A DNA stretch of 64,000 nt from Prorocentrum cordatum (taxonomy: Eukaryota > Sar > Dinophyceae > Prorocentrales > Prorocentraceae). The DNA lies in contig CAUYUJ010015282.1 of assembly GCA_963575745.1 (NCBI GenBank), positions 1,053,151 through 1,117,150 on the forward strand, given 5' to 3'. Numbering within the stretch: position 1 is the stretch's first letter; each line of letters starts with the position of its first letter. Shown one piece after another: positions 54,577 through 64,000 of the stretch. The translations under genes were made by a program, and so were the position numbers. Below the pieces are notes generated by a model that made no database searches, was not told where the DNA came from, and saw only the letters and a list, made by a program, of their open reading frames with translations.

Positions 54577-55843
54577 GCTTATTCAACAGGCTAACGCCAG
54601 GTCGCCGACAGCCGACACTCAAATGCGGCGGATGCGACTCATCGTGAGCACTTCCTCAGCTACCTGGGGACATCTTGGGGCCTCTGTCTGCGTTAAGTGT
54701 GGTATCAGTGGATCTGAGACGCAGCAGGATGGTGTGGAAGAGGGGAGGTGAGGATCAAGAGGAGGAGGAGGAGGAGGAGGAGGAGGAGGAGGAGGAGGAG
54801 GAGGAGGGGGAGGCTCGTTTTATTAGGGGTAACGGGGGCGCGGGCGGTGAGAGCATGCTATGTTATTGGTTGTGGTATTACAGGCTACAGACGAGCAGCT
54901 CCTGAGCCCGCGAAGCAGGAGTCGCGGCGGGCTCAGGGGTGAGCTAGCATGAAGTCGGGCCTGTCCCTCTACAGAAGGAACATTCAAAACTAGTCAAAAC
55001 GTCGTCTGGGGATGATTTTTATTTTTTGTTCTTATTTCTGAGAATTGTTTGACTGTTTTTCATTTGTTGCTCAAAATCCGCCTGTAGGGGGGCATGCCCG
55101 ACCTAAAGCTAGCACGCAAATCTCCCAATCAATGAGTACTCGGGGTATGGCCTGGACGCTTGTGTTTCCGAATATTTGGGCTTGTCTTGTGACCCTCGTT
55201 GGGGTGTGTAGCGTCCTTGGGGGGGCCCTCTGGGACTCCCTTGCGACTTCCTCGGGGCTCTTGTTTGATCCATCTTGGCCGTCTTGGTTTGGCTTTTGAT
55301 GGTGTTGGGTCGCGTGGGAGAGTCATGTGGCCGTCCTAGGCGGTCTTGGGCAGACCTGGAGACTGCAGGAATCATCAGGGGTTATTTGAGGCAGATCTTG
55401 GGGTGCACCATGGGTTGTGTATGGGCTTTCAGTCCGCCTCACGAATCCTCCCCAAGGCGTCCAGAAGCGATGAGGCGAGATAGCAAGCACAATGGAAACA
55501 CTTACGATAGTTAAATGATTCGGGTGTCTGGGCTCCGTCTTGGGATCTCTTTCGTCTTTTGGGGACTTCCATTTGGTTTGTTCGCGACTTATTGCATTTC
55601 TCTTGAGGCCTCTTGGCCTTGAGTTGAGCCCGTCCTGAGCCGTGCTGTAGGGCATTTGGGCATGATGGAGGCCTCGGAGTGGATCTGTAGGCTCTGAGGG
55701 GCCCAAGAGGAGAGTTGAGAAGCTCGTCGACCCGCCATTCAACACGATATTGGCCGCCCAGAGACGGGGACCAGGGGAGGGATACAACCGAGCATCTCAC
55801 ATGTCTCTTCACCCCTGGCAAGCGGGGGACGGCGGATTCTGAG
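54577..55843 (+). other. Intron between the two best exons
   Basis: It is 1267 nt long with a GC donor and an AG acceptor (GGATTCTGAG). It contains (GGA)n at 54757-54807, CTTGGG decamer repeats at 55160-55680, and copy 2 of the dispersed repeat (55738-55835), which ends 8 nt before the exon. Confidence 0.6.
55738..55835. repeat. Dispersed intronic repeat, copy 2, abutting an exon
   Basis: Homologous to 52740-52835. Its end (CCCTGGCAAGCGGGGG, ACGGCGGATTCTGAG) supplies the 3' splice site of the large exon. Confidence 0.65.
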
Positions 55844-57779
55844 GAGTACGTCAAGCAGATCGCCGAGCAACGCGAGAAGATCGAGAAAATCCGACTCGAG
55901 GCGCAGGCTAAAGCAGAGGCCCAAGAGGCGAAGGCGAAAGAGCTGATCGGAGAGCTCGAGCCTCTGGTGGTCAAGGCAGAAGCAGCCGTCGAGAAGGTGA
56001 ATGAGGCAATCTTGCCAATCAAGAAACCGGAGAAAGGTGCGGACGCGGAGGCGGAGAAGGCTGCGGATAAGGACGCGACGCAGGACGCAGAGAAGCTTGC
56101 AGAGCCGGCTGAGAAACGAACAGAGCCTGCCGACCCTGCTGAGTCGTTGGACGACCGGCAGAAGTTTAAGGTCGCTGTCACCGTGGAGTCCTTCGCGGAG
56201 ACTGCGATGGCTGCTTGCTCGGCCACTGCCAGTTTCATCACCGAGAACAAGCCTGCGATCATGGAGGCCGAGGGCATGCGCGAGGAGTCGGAACAGATCT
56301 TAGTGGTCGTGCAGCAACGGGTCCAGGGTGCGGTGCAGCAGGTGATGGAGGCCACGCAGAGGGCCAGAGAGATCAAGGAGGCTGTCTCTAAAGGCATTGT
56401 TGCGAAGAAACGTGGCAGGATCCAAGAGAGCATCTTCAAGAAATACAACTCCAAAAAAGATGGCCACCTGAGTCTCGATGATGTGAAGGCCTATGCCAAG
56501 GGCGAGTGCAATTTTGAGATTCCCCAGGCGAATCTGGATCGAATCTACAGGCAACTCGTCGAGAGCAACGGGGGAGTGTACCTCAGGGATTTCTTCCTGT
56601 TGAGGACCACAATCGGCATTGCACGCGACGAGGTCGCTGGAAACGAGCGGCAGGCAAAAAGGCTAGAGGAGGAAAGAATCAGGAAGGAGGAAGAGGAGAG
56701 GATCAAGAATCTGGTAATCGAGAAAAAGGGCGAGCTCAAACCGCAAGTGGAGGAGCTGCTTGAGGCACTTGGTGCATTTGGGCCGAAGGTGACAGTATCT
56801 GACCAAACTGCTGCAAAGCTCTCCGAAGGCGCACAAGAGATGGGCAACGAGCAGCTTAGGACGAACTCAATCGAGCTGGACACCACCATTAAGGAGCTCC
56901 GCGCAGAGCTCGGCGAGCTGCAGAAACGCATTGAGAAGCTGAACGCGGCCTCTGGCGAGTTCCCAGAGCTCATGGACGCGATGCGCCTGGAGCTGACAAA
57001 GCTCACAAGCCACGCAGACGTGTACGATTGGCGTTTGCAAAAGTCCGGGGGCATCGCGTCTGAAGGGTCTAAGCTTGCGCGCCAGAGGGCCCTGATCGAA
57101 CAGGACGCTTTCCGCACGGAGGTAGCCACGAAGCTCCGCATTTGTGTCGAGAACCAGGGTAAGAAGGCGGAAGAATTGTTCAAAATCATTGCCAAAGACG
57201 CGCAGTACATCAGTGCCAAGGATATCCAGGAGTTCTTGACCCAGAATCAGTGCGAGATTGATCCGGACATGCTATGCATCGCGCTTCAGAGTATCGAGAA
57301 CCATCCAGAAACGCAGACCGAGTCCGCCATTGCACCTGCGATGCCAGAGTTGCCAGCACTCAAAGATGGCAACCAGGCTGAGGAAAAGGACAAGAAGGAG
57401 GACGGCAAGCCAGCTGAGGAAAAAACGACAGAAGAAAAGCCAGCCGAGGAAAAGCCAGCTGAGGAAAAAGCGGCAGAGGATAAGCCAGCAGAGGAAAAGC
57501 CGGCAGAGGAAAAGCCAGCAGAGGAAAAGTCAGCAGAAGATAAGTCCGTTGAGGAGAAGCCGGCAGATGAGAAGCCAGCAGATGAGAAGCAGGCCGCCGA
57601 AGCTCCTCCGGTTGGCGGCAAGACTCCCGAAGCAACAAAGGCAAGGATCCACCAGATGAAGATTTCAGAAGATGATTTTACGCGCTTCCTGCGCGTGTAT
57701 TACAAAGTCGTGAAGACGATCGTTCTTTCTGACAGCTTGTACATCGAGCAAAGCAAACAAATCAGGCGAATGGAAGCGG
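55844..57779 (+). CDS. Large exon: EF-hand and coiled-coil protein of a dinoflagellate family
   Basis: This is 1936 nt, about 645 codons, open throughout. Residues 1-45 continue the coiled coil (EYVKQIAEQREKIEKIRLEA). Residues about 197-232 form an EF-hand-like unit (IFKKYNSKKDGHLSLDDVKA). Its loop has Asn at position 1, Lys at 3, Asp at 5, Gly at 6 and Asp at 12, so calcium binding is doubtful. Coiled coils recur at about 267-310 and 339-370. A second helix-loop-helix at about 443-466 (LFKIIAKDAQYISAKDIQEF) lacks the acidic ligands. Residues about 524-582 are EEKPA repeats. The end (YYKVVKTIVLSDSLYIEQSK, RRMEAG) is the start of a repeat that in relatives continues VxEVLxGP and GWVT..GNQGT. 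The reading after RRMEAG diverges to a stop at 57805, so I place a GC donor at 57780. Function is unknown; the family is well known from dinoflagellate genomes. The 3' exons are not visible. Confidence 0.8.
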
Positions 57780-58069
57780 GCTTAGAACGCCGCGGGTGTC
57801 GATGATCATCCTCGTCCTCACCTTCCGCATCCTCGCCATTTACCTCGCCTTATTCATCTCTTCCTCCTCCACCTCTTCCACCTTCCAAACACGCCCCGTG
57901 CGTTGTGGCTGGTTCTTGGGTTTTCGCTCCGTGAGCGCCCATGGGCACCCAGCAGGCGCCCCGTCCGAGGTGGTTGGTTGTTGGATGTTCGCCTCGTGGG
58001 CTCCCCTGGTCGTCCGGTGGGCACCTCATATGTGTTTTCATGTCTACCATGGTACTACAACCATTCAGT
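57780..58069. other. Start of the downstream intron
   Basis: No exon recognised; pyrimidine-rich at 57840-57895. Confidence 0.4.
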
Positions 58070-58180
58070 ACTAGTACTATCACTGTGACTACACCAACAG
58101 CAGCAGCCTCTACTATTACTTCTACTACCACTACTACTAACCATGTTCACCACTAAAAGTGTCGCTAGCATTTCTAAGCG

Positions 58181-58234
<54 letters not shown>

Positions 58235-58346
58235 GACTACTACTACTACTACTACCACTACTACTACTCCTACTACGGCTACTCCTCCTCCTACTACTAC
58301 TACTTCTTCTACTACTACTACTACCTTCTCCCACTACTACTAGTAT

Positions 58347-58385
<39 letters not shown>

Positions 58386-58410
58386 GACTACTACTACTAC
58401 TACTACTACG

Positions 58411-58445
<35 letters not shown>

Positions 58446-58573
58446 GACTACTACTACTACTACTACTACTACTTCTTCTACTGCTGCTACTACTACTACT
58501 ACTGCTACTACTGTTCACTACTCACTACTCACTACTACTGCCACTACTACTACTACTGCTACTATTACTACTG

Positions 58574-58604
<31 letters not shown>

Positions 58605-58698
58605 GACTACTACTACTACTACTACTACCACGACTAGTACTACTACGATTACTGCTATTACTACCACTACTACACTTACAGCTACTATGACGACCACG

Positions 58699-58730
<32 letters not shown>

Positions 58731-58738
58731 GAATATTG

Positions 58739-58769
<31 letters not shown>

Positions 58770-58920
58770 GACTACTACTACTACAACTACTACCTCTGTT
58801 ACTACGACGACTACTATTACTACTAGCACAACCAACTACGACGACGACTACTGCTTGGATTATTACTACTACTAGTACTAATACTTGTACAACTGCTACT
58901 GTATTCACTGCTACTACTTG

Positions 58921-58980
<60 letters not shown>

Positions 58981-59060
58981 GATGACTACTACCACTACTA
59001 CTACGGTTACTACAGGTACTAATAATGATACTGTTACTTTTACTCGTACTACTACCACGA
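58070..59060. repeat. Long (ACT)n microsatellite
   Basis: Nearly 1 kb of ACT triplets with scattered GCT, TCT and ACG changes. Thr-, Tyr/Leu- or Ser/Val-rich frames on both strands are artefacts. Confidence 0.97.
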
Positions 59061-59284
59061 TAAGTGGTAATACTTGTTTTTCCCAATCCCTCCAATTACA
59101 CTGGAACTACTACGAGTACGAACATCGTCTCTACTTCCACCACCACTGCTCACAGCTGCGACGACGACTACTACCACTCCCTCTGCACATGCTACTATTA
59201 CAACTACACCTAAGCAGTATCGTGCGACTACGGTTACTGTCGTCAGTATTCCTAGAACTACGACTACTAGCATTCTCATTCACA
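59061..59284. other. Short spacer with ACTACG remnants
   Basis: Decayed triplet repeat; nothing else seen. Confidence 0.5.
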
Positions 59285-59575
59285 TATGCTTACGTAGCCA
59301 GGCTTGTGCTACATTGCTTGCATCGCATAGCTTGCGCAACACAATTGCACATCGTGACTTGCACCGTGTAGTTTGCATCACACCACTTTGCGCCACATTG
59401 CTTGCAACACGTATGTTGGCCCACTCATATTGCATCATTTAGCATGCACCACGTAGCTTGCACCAATGTGGCTTGCACCGGCTTGCACCACGCAGTTTGC
59501 ACCACTTTGGTTTGCACCACGTGGCTTGCACCACATTTTCACCACACAGCGAGTGAGCTTGCACCACTTGTTCAG
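59285..59575. repeat. TTGCACCAC-type array (reverse orientation of the 21-kb array)
   Basis: GCTTGCACCAC, GTAGTTTGCATCAC and GTGGCTTGCACCAC words repeat every 10-20 bp. Their reverse complements (GTGGTGCAAGC) fill 21000-21425. Confidence 0.75.
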
Positions 59576-59689
59576 TTCAAAGGCCCGATATCAGCGCACG
59601 TGTGTAGTCCACGTGTGCAATCCCAAACCCAGATAGCAGCGCACTGGCGTACCCAGCCCGCTCGAACCCGCGGGTGACAGCTGTCCACA

Positions 59690-60060
59690 CGAGCCCAGGC
59701 AGTGTTGACATGGAGCTGCCTGGGCGTGGATGAATCGTTGCCTAAGGCTGCGTACGAACCCAGGAATCACTGTTCGGCAGCTGCGGGCGAGCCTTGGAAA
59801 CGCCGTCCCGGAATTGCCTAAGCGTTTTCCATGAGCCTAGAAAGCTAGGTGTTGCCCGCGAACCTAGGAAGCGCTGCCCAGGATTTGTATGAGACCTGCC
59901 GACGAGCCGACGAAGCGTTGCGTGGGAGTTGCCTAGGACCTGCGCGTGAATTCAGGAACGCGCTGCGCAGGAGCTGCGCAAACGCTGGCTGCGCACGTAT
60001 GGGAACGAGAAAAAAAAACGCTGGCAGAACACGCTGCGGGTTCCAGCAGGGCGTTGCGGC
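59690..60060. repeat. Degenerate tandem repeat, about 55-60 bp
   Basis: AACCTAGGAAGCGCTGCCC, GAGCCTTGGAAACGCCGTCC, GAGCCGACGAAGCGTTGCG and ATTCAGGAACGCGCTGCGC start successive units that end in GTTGCCTA-like words. Confidence 0.65.
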
Positions 60061-61104
60061 GCTGCTGGCCTGGCAGCGATGGCAGCACAGTTGGCCTAGC
60101 CCTGCTTGCCGGCTTCTCCTCTACAGCCTTGCCGCTCTCTCAAAGAGTTATGCGGGAACTTATGTTGCACCGCGTAGTTTCCATACCCAGAGTTACCGAG
60201 CTAAATGGTTGGGGCCCGCGCGAGCAACTATGCGTTCGCAATGAAAGCCGAAGCTCGAGGTTATGAAGCGCATCAGGATTCAATCGGAGCGGACATCGTA
60301 GCTGCAAGAGGTGTATACCAAAGCTGGAAGTCTAGAATGATCTGACCGTAGATGTTGTTACAGCAATCTTGCATCAGCTGCGTAGCTTCACTTGGATGTA
60401 ACTAGGGTTGACTGCGTTGTGCACTTAAACCAGGATTGTGTCATTCGTTGGGTTGCGGTTTACTTGTATCTGTTGCGGATTGTCCCAGCAGGTACGTGGC
60501 GAAACGCGTCCCAAAGATACACGTATTAATGCTACTCTCACAAGCACTACGTACTACTATTGCTGTTTCCGGCAGTGAAGCCACGACCATTCTCATTCTT
60601 ACTCTTACGACGACGCGGACGTCTTCTGTTACGACGATTATCTTGTTTTTGCGTATGCGCGCCCTTCGTCGGGCTGCTTTTAAAGAATCGTGAAACTAGG
60701 AGGGAGGAGGCCGATACAAGGCATGAGATGCGCTTGGCCAGGATCGGTGAGGTGATCAGCTGGCGCCCACTGAAATGATAGACCAGTGCAAAGATGCACA
60801 TCCCTGGGCCGACGCTCGACTTGCGGGTGCGATCTGTTGCTTGCCCCGATTTTTTTGAACGCGCTGCAAAGATGCGCGACCCTGCTTCGGCTTCGTGCTA
60901 CGGCCCTGCGCCGGCTTGGTGGCTGCTGGGCGCCCGCTTGCTTTCCTGCACCCTCGCTCTGGCTCTTGGTCCGCATCCCGGACCCACAGCGCGACACTTC
61001 CCTGCCCAGAGCTCCGACGTCGGCGGCTGTTCCGCCATGAAGGAAAGAAAAGAAAATAAATAACCGTGAAACTAACATACTAACAAACCAACTTGCGTCA
61101 TCAT
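60061..61104. other. Spacer between repeats and the minus-strand LINE
   Basis: No gene recognised. An A-rich stretch lies at 61040-61065 near the 3' side of the LINE. Confidence 0.4.
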
Positions 61105-61108
61105 GCAT

Positions 61109-61812
61109 TCACACACTACACATAACTTCAAGCGCCATGTCCAAGGCAGCCACCTCTGCATGAAAGGTCGAACGCGAAGATTGCATGAACTTGCCCAGCA
61201 CACCCTGCTGCACAGGCTCGAAGCCTGTCGGAGTTTTGAACACCAAGATGAAAACAGCAGCCACGGCACCGGCACCATGAACGAAGTCCCCGTCAGTGAA
61301 TTTCTGGCCCGTGGGCGCTAATCCATTGGATCGAGCAGCCACCCTTTTTAAGTCGTAAGTGCTGCTGCTGTTTAAATCACACCAGCGTGTCCGGATCCTG
61401 TACAGAGCTGCCCCATAGAGCTCGTTGTTCACTGCATGATGCCGTTGGCAATTTCTGCGAGGATGTGATTGTCCACCACGATTTCTATCTGTGGTTGACA
61501 GCATTCTGGGTCCCACAACTCGTCCCGGCCGAGCTTCAGCTGGAAGGGCACGGCTCCGATATCCCACGTCTGCGTCTTCAGTTTCTTCGAATGCGGCGGC
61601 ACCGCGACATTCGAAGTGTCATCAGCTTCTGCTGGAATCAGCATACCGAAAGCCACGCAAGCGTCCCTCACAAAAGCATCCTTTCCTTGCATCCAAACTT
61701 CCAGGCACGCGCACTGCTCGAATTTGTCTCTCCAGTTGTCGCCCCAAGTGGTCTGAAGAATGGCGTCCTCCATGCGCTGACGACCCGGCTGCCTATGAAG
61801 CCCGAGATGCAC
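61109..61812 (-). pseudogene. LINE-2: RNase H-like region, possibly duplicated
   Basis: The first frame (61429-61812) ends IEIVVDNHILAEIANGI, an RNase H Asp motif. The second (61109-61420) has FTDGDFVHGAGAVAAVFIL, the usual start of the domain, and STFHAEVAALDMALEV, the Glu helix, then breaks off. The order suggests the end of one RNase H-like domain followed by the start of another. The last catalytic part is missing at 61105. Confidence 0.55.
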
Positions 61813-61833
61813 GCGATATGTTGCAGGAACACA

Positions 61834-62106
61834 TTAAATGGTATTCCGCCATCGGCGGTCTCTATCTGAGCGGATACTGGTTGCAAGGTGCGCTGCCCCA
61901 CGCTCCCTCCAGAGATGGACATACACTCTCTCAAAAATCGCAGCGTGTATAGGCTTGACGCCGCAGTTCCGGAACCACGATTCGAGCTGCATGGCGGTCT
62001 TCTTGTTGAAAGACAAAGCTCCTTCGTCAGGTCTGCGTCGCCACCAAAAGGTCCTCCTCAAAGCATCCCTCTCCCATCTGAGGGCATCACGTAGAGACGC
62101 GGACAA
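61834..62106 (-). pseudogene. LINE-2: post-RT region
   Basis: ALRWERDALRRTFWWRRRPD and LSFNKKTAMQLESWFRNCG are typical of the segment between the RT and RNase H in these LINEs. A frameshift near 61850-61930 leads to the next segment. Confidence 0.6.
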
Positions 62107-62288
62107 TGAGCTCGCGGCATGCTGGCGTATGCTCTGAGTTTCAAGCTCACCGGCGATTTACCTCTGAACGATTTCGTAAATTTGAAGAAGCATTTATCCG
62201 CCTTGCCAAACCTGTGCGATATAAGCTCATCTGTCGCGTTCCTGGGGCAGAGCACCCTGCCCAAAGCATCCAATACATCTACGCGTTG

Positions 62289-62936
62289 TTACTGAAGCTG
62301 CCCATCGGCAAAGTTGAGAGGAACAGGAAACAACTCGGTTCCATGGCTGACTACGTGAAGCGAGATCGGTTTCCACTCCCACTCGCACTTGTCCTTCAAC
62401 GCATTCGGAAGTGTTTCTGTCAGAAAGCGCCACTCGCCAGCATTTGATGCAATAACAAATGTGTCATCGACCCAATTGACGTTTGCAATGCGTTGTCCGC
62501 TCGCACCGATATGAACACCATATCCTAAAGCATCCCACTCCGCCGCAAGAGGCTCCAAGGATGCATCCAGCATCTGTACGAAAACAAATGGTTCGTATGT
62601 TCCCCCCATCCGCATGGCTTTGTTCACGGGAATGCTGGGGGCCTGGGCAACGCTCGGTACATTCAGCGTAACCTCGAGGTCGCCATAGCTGCGAGCCAGA
62701 GCAAGCACATGGTGAGCACCTGCACCTACTTCACGAAGCTGCTCAAGCATATCCACATGTTCTACAGAGTCGAATGCTGTCTGAATGTCCTGTGATCCCC
62801 AAATCAGCGGCGAATCTCTCCAATTACTCGAATAACATACAGCTTCATACAACACGGAGAAGCAATCATCTACGGACATACTTCTCTTATATCCGAAATT
62901 ATAAGAACAGTTTGGCGTACGCATTGTTCGGATCAT
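62289..62936 (-). pseudogene. LINE-2: reverse-transcriptase core
   Basis: YNFGYKRSMSVDD matches the finger region. Motif A is SQDIQTAFDSVEH (Asp present), motif B is RMGGTYEPFVF and motif C is NVNWVDDTFVIAS (both Asp present). The frame is 215 codons and ends in a stop at 62289. The catalytic residues survive, but neighbouring segments are in other frames. Confidence 0.75.
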
Positions 62937-62964
62937 CGCCGACTATGTTGTAGCACCAAGCCAC

Positions 62965-63998
62965 TTACAAATGTAATCCAAAATGCCCAGCCATCGAAAA
63001 TCTTTGAGGGAGTTGTGCCTCCTCGATTTGGTGATGCCCAGTAGTTCGAAACACTTCCAAGTCCCGACATCGTTGTTCCCCCCAGCGTACGTCAAAGAAA
63101 CGATCCTTCTGGAGTGCTTGCAATCGCTCTTTCAACCAATGCGGTGCGTGGCGCCAGACTTCTCCTGGCAAGCAATCGGTTCCAGATGCAGTTCCATGAG
63201 GCAAGCGTCCAAGTTGATCGAGGAACTCAACAATTGTGGGGGCATTGACCGGGTGTCCTTCCATCCGCTGTGCCTGGACAGCTCCGCGCAAGGTCTCCAA
63301 TAGAGTGTGCATGCGTTGCATTTTCACGTCTGTCGTGCTGAACTTGCCTTGCGCTAAATCCGACAATGCCGATGACCATTCCCCACGGTCACTTGTGCAA
63401 GACCCTCCGAGATTCAATGCGATAGGCACCGTTTCTTTTGATATACTGTTACCCTTGGCGAGGTCACGTAGTGTTCGAAGGGTCTGGCAGCCCTTTCCCC
63501 GCTCTGGAATAGGATGAACTACATTACAATGCTTCTTGCATCTGGAGCATGATGCGGCACGCGTGCTCTCTCCGTCCTCATCGAAAACGTCCAAGGCTGA
63601 AGGCTTATGTGAACTTTGCAATGCGTCCCTGACGATGTTGATGCATTTCTGCAAATCTGAGGTAGAGCACAATTTGCGATCCCGACTCAACGAATGCCAA
63701 AGACGTGCCCTGTCAGATACATCTGCGAAATCTCATTGCCGCATGGTCTCCCTAGCGGCACGTCGCGGTGTTTTGGCGTGCTCCGGAAAATGCAAAGGCA
63801 CGCAAAAGTCACCCATAACAGGCAACTGGTCAGATTTACGCAACTCCAGATTTAGATAGCCATCCACATCACGGTCCGGCTCTGCAACATGTGTTTGCGG
63901 TAAGGTCGATTTCAGAAGATCGATTTATGATTTGTTCCTAGAATTGCGTTTTCTTCCGACCTCTGTGAAAACATCTGTTATTAATGCCATGCCTCTGA
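62965..63998 (-). pseudogene. LINE-2: region upstream of the RT core
   Basis: The frame is open from the window edge (RGMALITDVFTEVGRKRNSR) except for a TAA (63925-63927) and a TGA (63733-63735), each flanked by continuous sequence. It includes CSRCKKHCNVVHPIPERG (about 63480-63530) and the RT-entry motif LPHGTASGTDCLPGEVW (about 63155-63205, equivalent to KAPGPDG). It ends at 62965, where the frame shifts into the RT core. Confidence 0.65.
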
Positions 63999-64000
63999 AG

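Larger units (their letters stand above)
61105..64000 (-). mobile_element. Second LINE-type retrotransposon, minus strand, degenerate, cut by the window edge
   Basis: Reading right to left, the segments are RT N-terminal region, RT core, post-RT region and RNase H-like region, in order on the minus strand with frameshifts between them. The RT differs from the 16-20 kb element (GGTYEP in motif B, NWVDD in motif C), so it is a different LINE clade. The 5' end lies beyond position 64000. Confidence 0.8.

Noticed and set aside
58159-59058. Thr-rich plus-strand and Val/Ser-rich minus-strand frames
   Set aside because: Translations of (ACT)n.

Overview
This window looks like nuclear DNA of a dinoflagellate, a core lineage of the Prorocentrum / Polarella / Symbiodiniaceae kind; the species cannot be fixed from sequence alone. 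The reasons are: (1) LINE ORF1, endonuclease and reverse-transcriptase remnants with the wording typical of dinoflagellate elements; (2) three relics of the dinoflagellate spliced leader, identifiable by CCGTAGCC...TTTGGCTCAAG; (3) exons of the EF-hand/coiled-coil protein family that is abundant in dinoflagellates; (4) likely GC and GA splice donors; and (5) very low gene density in a sea of simple and tandem repeats. No bacterial operon, rRNA, tRNA or CRISPR array was recognised.

Host coding sequence is confined to small plus-strand exons. The best are a 441-nt exon (54136-54576) and a 1.94-kb exon (55844-57779), which join in phase and encode a coiled coil, a degenerate EF-hand region, an EEKPA-repeat linker and the start of a KVVK-type repeat. 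Upstream on the same strand are short exons rich in Glu, Arg and Lys: 4356-4457, 4667-4720, two homologous 30-nt microexons at 7418 and 23889, 43749-43877, 45376-45462 and 53340-53390. A second group carries RGG/DRRGG motifs (33314-33472, 34941-35104, 36910-36967). All could belong to one gene of at least 53 kb, or to several related genes; no transcript evidence is available.

Retroelements: a LINE (15961-about 20067, +) with ORF1, endonuclease and RT broken by stops and frameshifts has inserted into a roughly 1-kb tandem repeat (13.1-21.0 kb). A second, different LINE lies on the minus strand (61.1 kb to the window end). A tyrosine-recombinase-type RNase H fragment sits at 45.8-46.3 kb, and a decayed gag/ORF1-like frame at 5.3-6.6 kb. 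Spliced-leader relics precede three retroelement- or retrocopy-like sequences.

Short inverted-repeat elements: family A at 33.54 and 36.19 kb; family B at 4.51 kb (filling most of a 209-nt intron between two exons) and, inverted, at 36.68 kb; and a fold-back at 44.36 kb. Satellites: a roughly 190-bp array (41.26-43.2 kb), roughly 80-bp arrays (22.8-23.3 and 29.6-30.0 kb), a GCGC-rich block with a 300-bp duplication (9.2-13.1 kb), and many trinucleotide tracts, (GAT)n and (ACT)n being the longest. Large parts of 24.7-29.4, 30.2-32.2, 37.3-39.8, 46.3-48.6 and 60.0-61.1 kb hold nothing I can identify.
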